Below, piece after piece: positions 52,875 through 53,436 of a DNA stretch of 53,436 nt. Every line of letters starts with the position of its first letter. The first letter of the stretch is position 1. The DNA comes from Sphingomonas sp. BK580. Lineage in GTDB: Bacteria; Pseudomonadota; Alphaproteobacteria; Sphingomonadales; Sphingomonadaceae. The DNA lies in assembly GCF_014194975.1 (NCBI RefSeq), contig NZ_JACIAY010000013.1:101014-154449 (forward strand). Direction: 5' to 3'. The notes under the pieces are model-generated. The model made no database searches, was not told the origin of the DNA, and saw only the letters and a program-made list of their open reading frames with translations. A program made the translations under genes and the position numbers.

Positions 52875-53196
52875 TCGCATGGTCGCGCCGTAGGAGGTCG
52901 AGACCAGAGAACAACGGCGGCACGGCTTGAGCGACGGCAATGGCTTGCGCTGCAACAAACGTCAGTCTCCGAGGTCTCATCGTCTACATTCCCGACCAGC
53001 GAAAATGAGCGCTCATCCTGGTTCTCGTGAGCTGCACTGGGCTAGTCATCGAGTCTGAGCAGCCGTAAGCAAGCTGGTCGCTTCTGACCTCGGCAAGGAT
53101 CCACCTTCCTCCACTTTGACGCTGATCGAGGTGCCTCGCTCCTGCGATCACTCTATGTCAAGCGGGCGGTGAATGGGCTCGAACGCCGGCCGAAAG
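52875..53196. other. gene-free stretch after the DUF1275 gene
   Basis: No coding frame, RNA gene or clear terminator was recognised. Confidence 0.45.
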
Positions 53197-53350
53197 GGGG
53201 TGGGATAGCGGCCCGTCCGCTAATGGGCGGTCTGCCGGGGAAACCGGCCGTTCGTTCAGAGGGCAGTGGAGGGGGGCTCGATCGCCTATTAAGGGGTGGA
53301 TAGCTGCCAGTCCGCTATCGGGCGGTCTGCCGAAAAAACCGGCCGTCGTC
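53197..53350. repeat. pair of imperfect direct repeats
   Basis: Two copies of about 58 nt (53197-53254 and 53293-53350) share GGGGTGG, ATAGC, the block CCGCTA..GGGCGGTCTGCCG and AAACCGGCCGT. They lie 96 nt apart, start to start. They are non-coding and GC-rich. They may be intergenic repeat units or binding sites; more copies could lie beyond the window edge. Confidence 0.7.
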
Positions 53351-53436
53351 TAATCGTGGGGTTTGCAAGCGCCTTTGTGCGGGGGACGTCATCTGCCGGG
53401 GCACGGTCGTCTTCGCGGTCGACATGAGCCGCCGCA

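Noticed and set aside
53197..53350. CRISPR array
   Set aside because: Only two imperfect long copies with a single gap and no cas genes.

Overview
This GC-rich window (about 65-70 % GC by eye) looks like a sphingomonad or close alphaproteobacterial relative. The reasons are the large TonB-dependent receptor of the sphingomonad/Caulobacter type, the oxidative L-arabinose gene set, a PEP-CTERM protein ending in the PEPxxWA form, a Ros/MucR-type regulator and a DUF1275 membrane protein. This is inference from gene content; no rRNA or other taxonomic marker is present.

Left edge (1-5056): the 3' end of an RTX-type secreted protein, an orphan flagellar hook gene (flgE) closed by a strong hairpin terminator, then a decayed stretch. 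That stretch holds a frameshifted IS5-family transposase and the first 38 codons of a serine resolvase whose catalytic Ser is Pro. A small secreted protein follows.

Arabinose locus (5265-22896, all minus strand): transcription runs from high to low coordinates. Two paralogous LysR regulators sit at the outer ends, and a GntR/FCD regulator lies near the upstream end. Between them are a sugar MFS transporter, an SMP-30 lactonase, a GH127 beta-L-arabinofuranosidase, a TonB receptor, an arabinose/galactose 1-dehydrogenase (Gfo/Idh/MocA), a zinc alcohol dehydrogenase, an SDR, a GH51 alpha-L-arabinofuranosidase and a Tat-exported beta-propeller protein. Several junctions are translationally coupled (GTGA or ATGA). 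The inferred job is to release L-arabinose from arabinofuranosides in the periplasm, import it and oxidise it to L-arabonate without phosphorylation. A short AT-rich near-palindrome, ATTATAGAYWAT, lies upstream of four transcription units and looks like a local operator.

Redox and regulator region (23526-38609): flavin monooxygenases, SDRs, an NmrA-like protein and an Old Yellow Enzyme, most next to their own LysR or AraC regulator. Also here are a MASE1-PAS-GGDEF diguanylate cyclase, a PEP-CTERM protein, an IS3-family transposase relic and a metallo-beta-lactamase-fold protein that has lost its metal ligands.

Right part (38911-52874): a divergent cluster. To the left run a two-TM protein with an internal repeat, a DyP-type peroxidase and a membrane-anchored protein with a SPOR-like end. 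To the right run two very large, tightly coupled proteins of 1197 and 1479 residues that I cannot assign, then a MucR-like regulator and a DUF1275 protein. This is the best candidate here for an undescribed system. The window ends in a gene-free stretch carrying a pair of imperfect repeats.

No tRNA, rRNA, CRISPR array or prophage was recognised.
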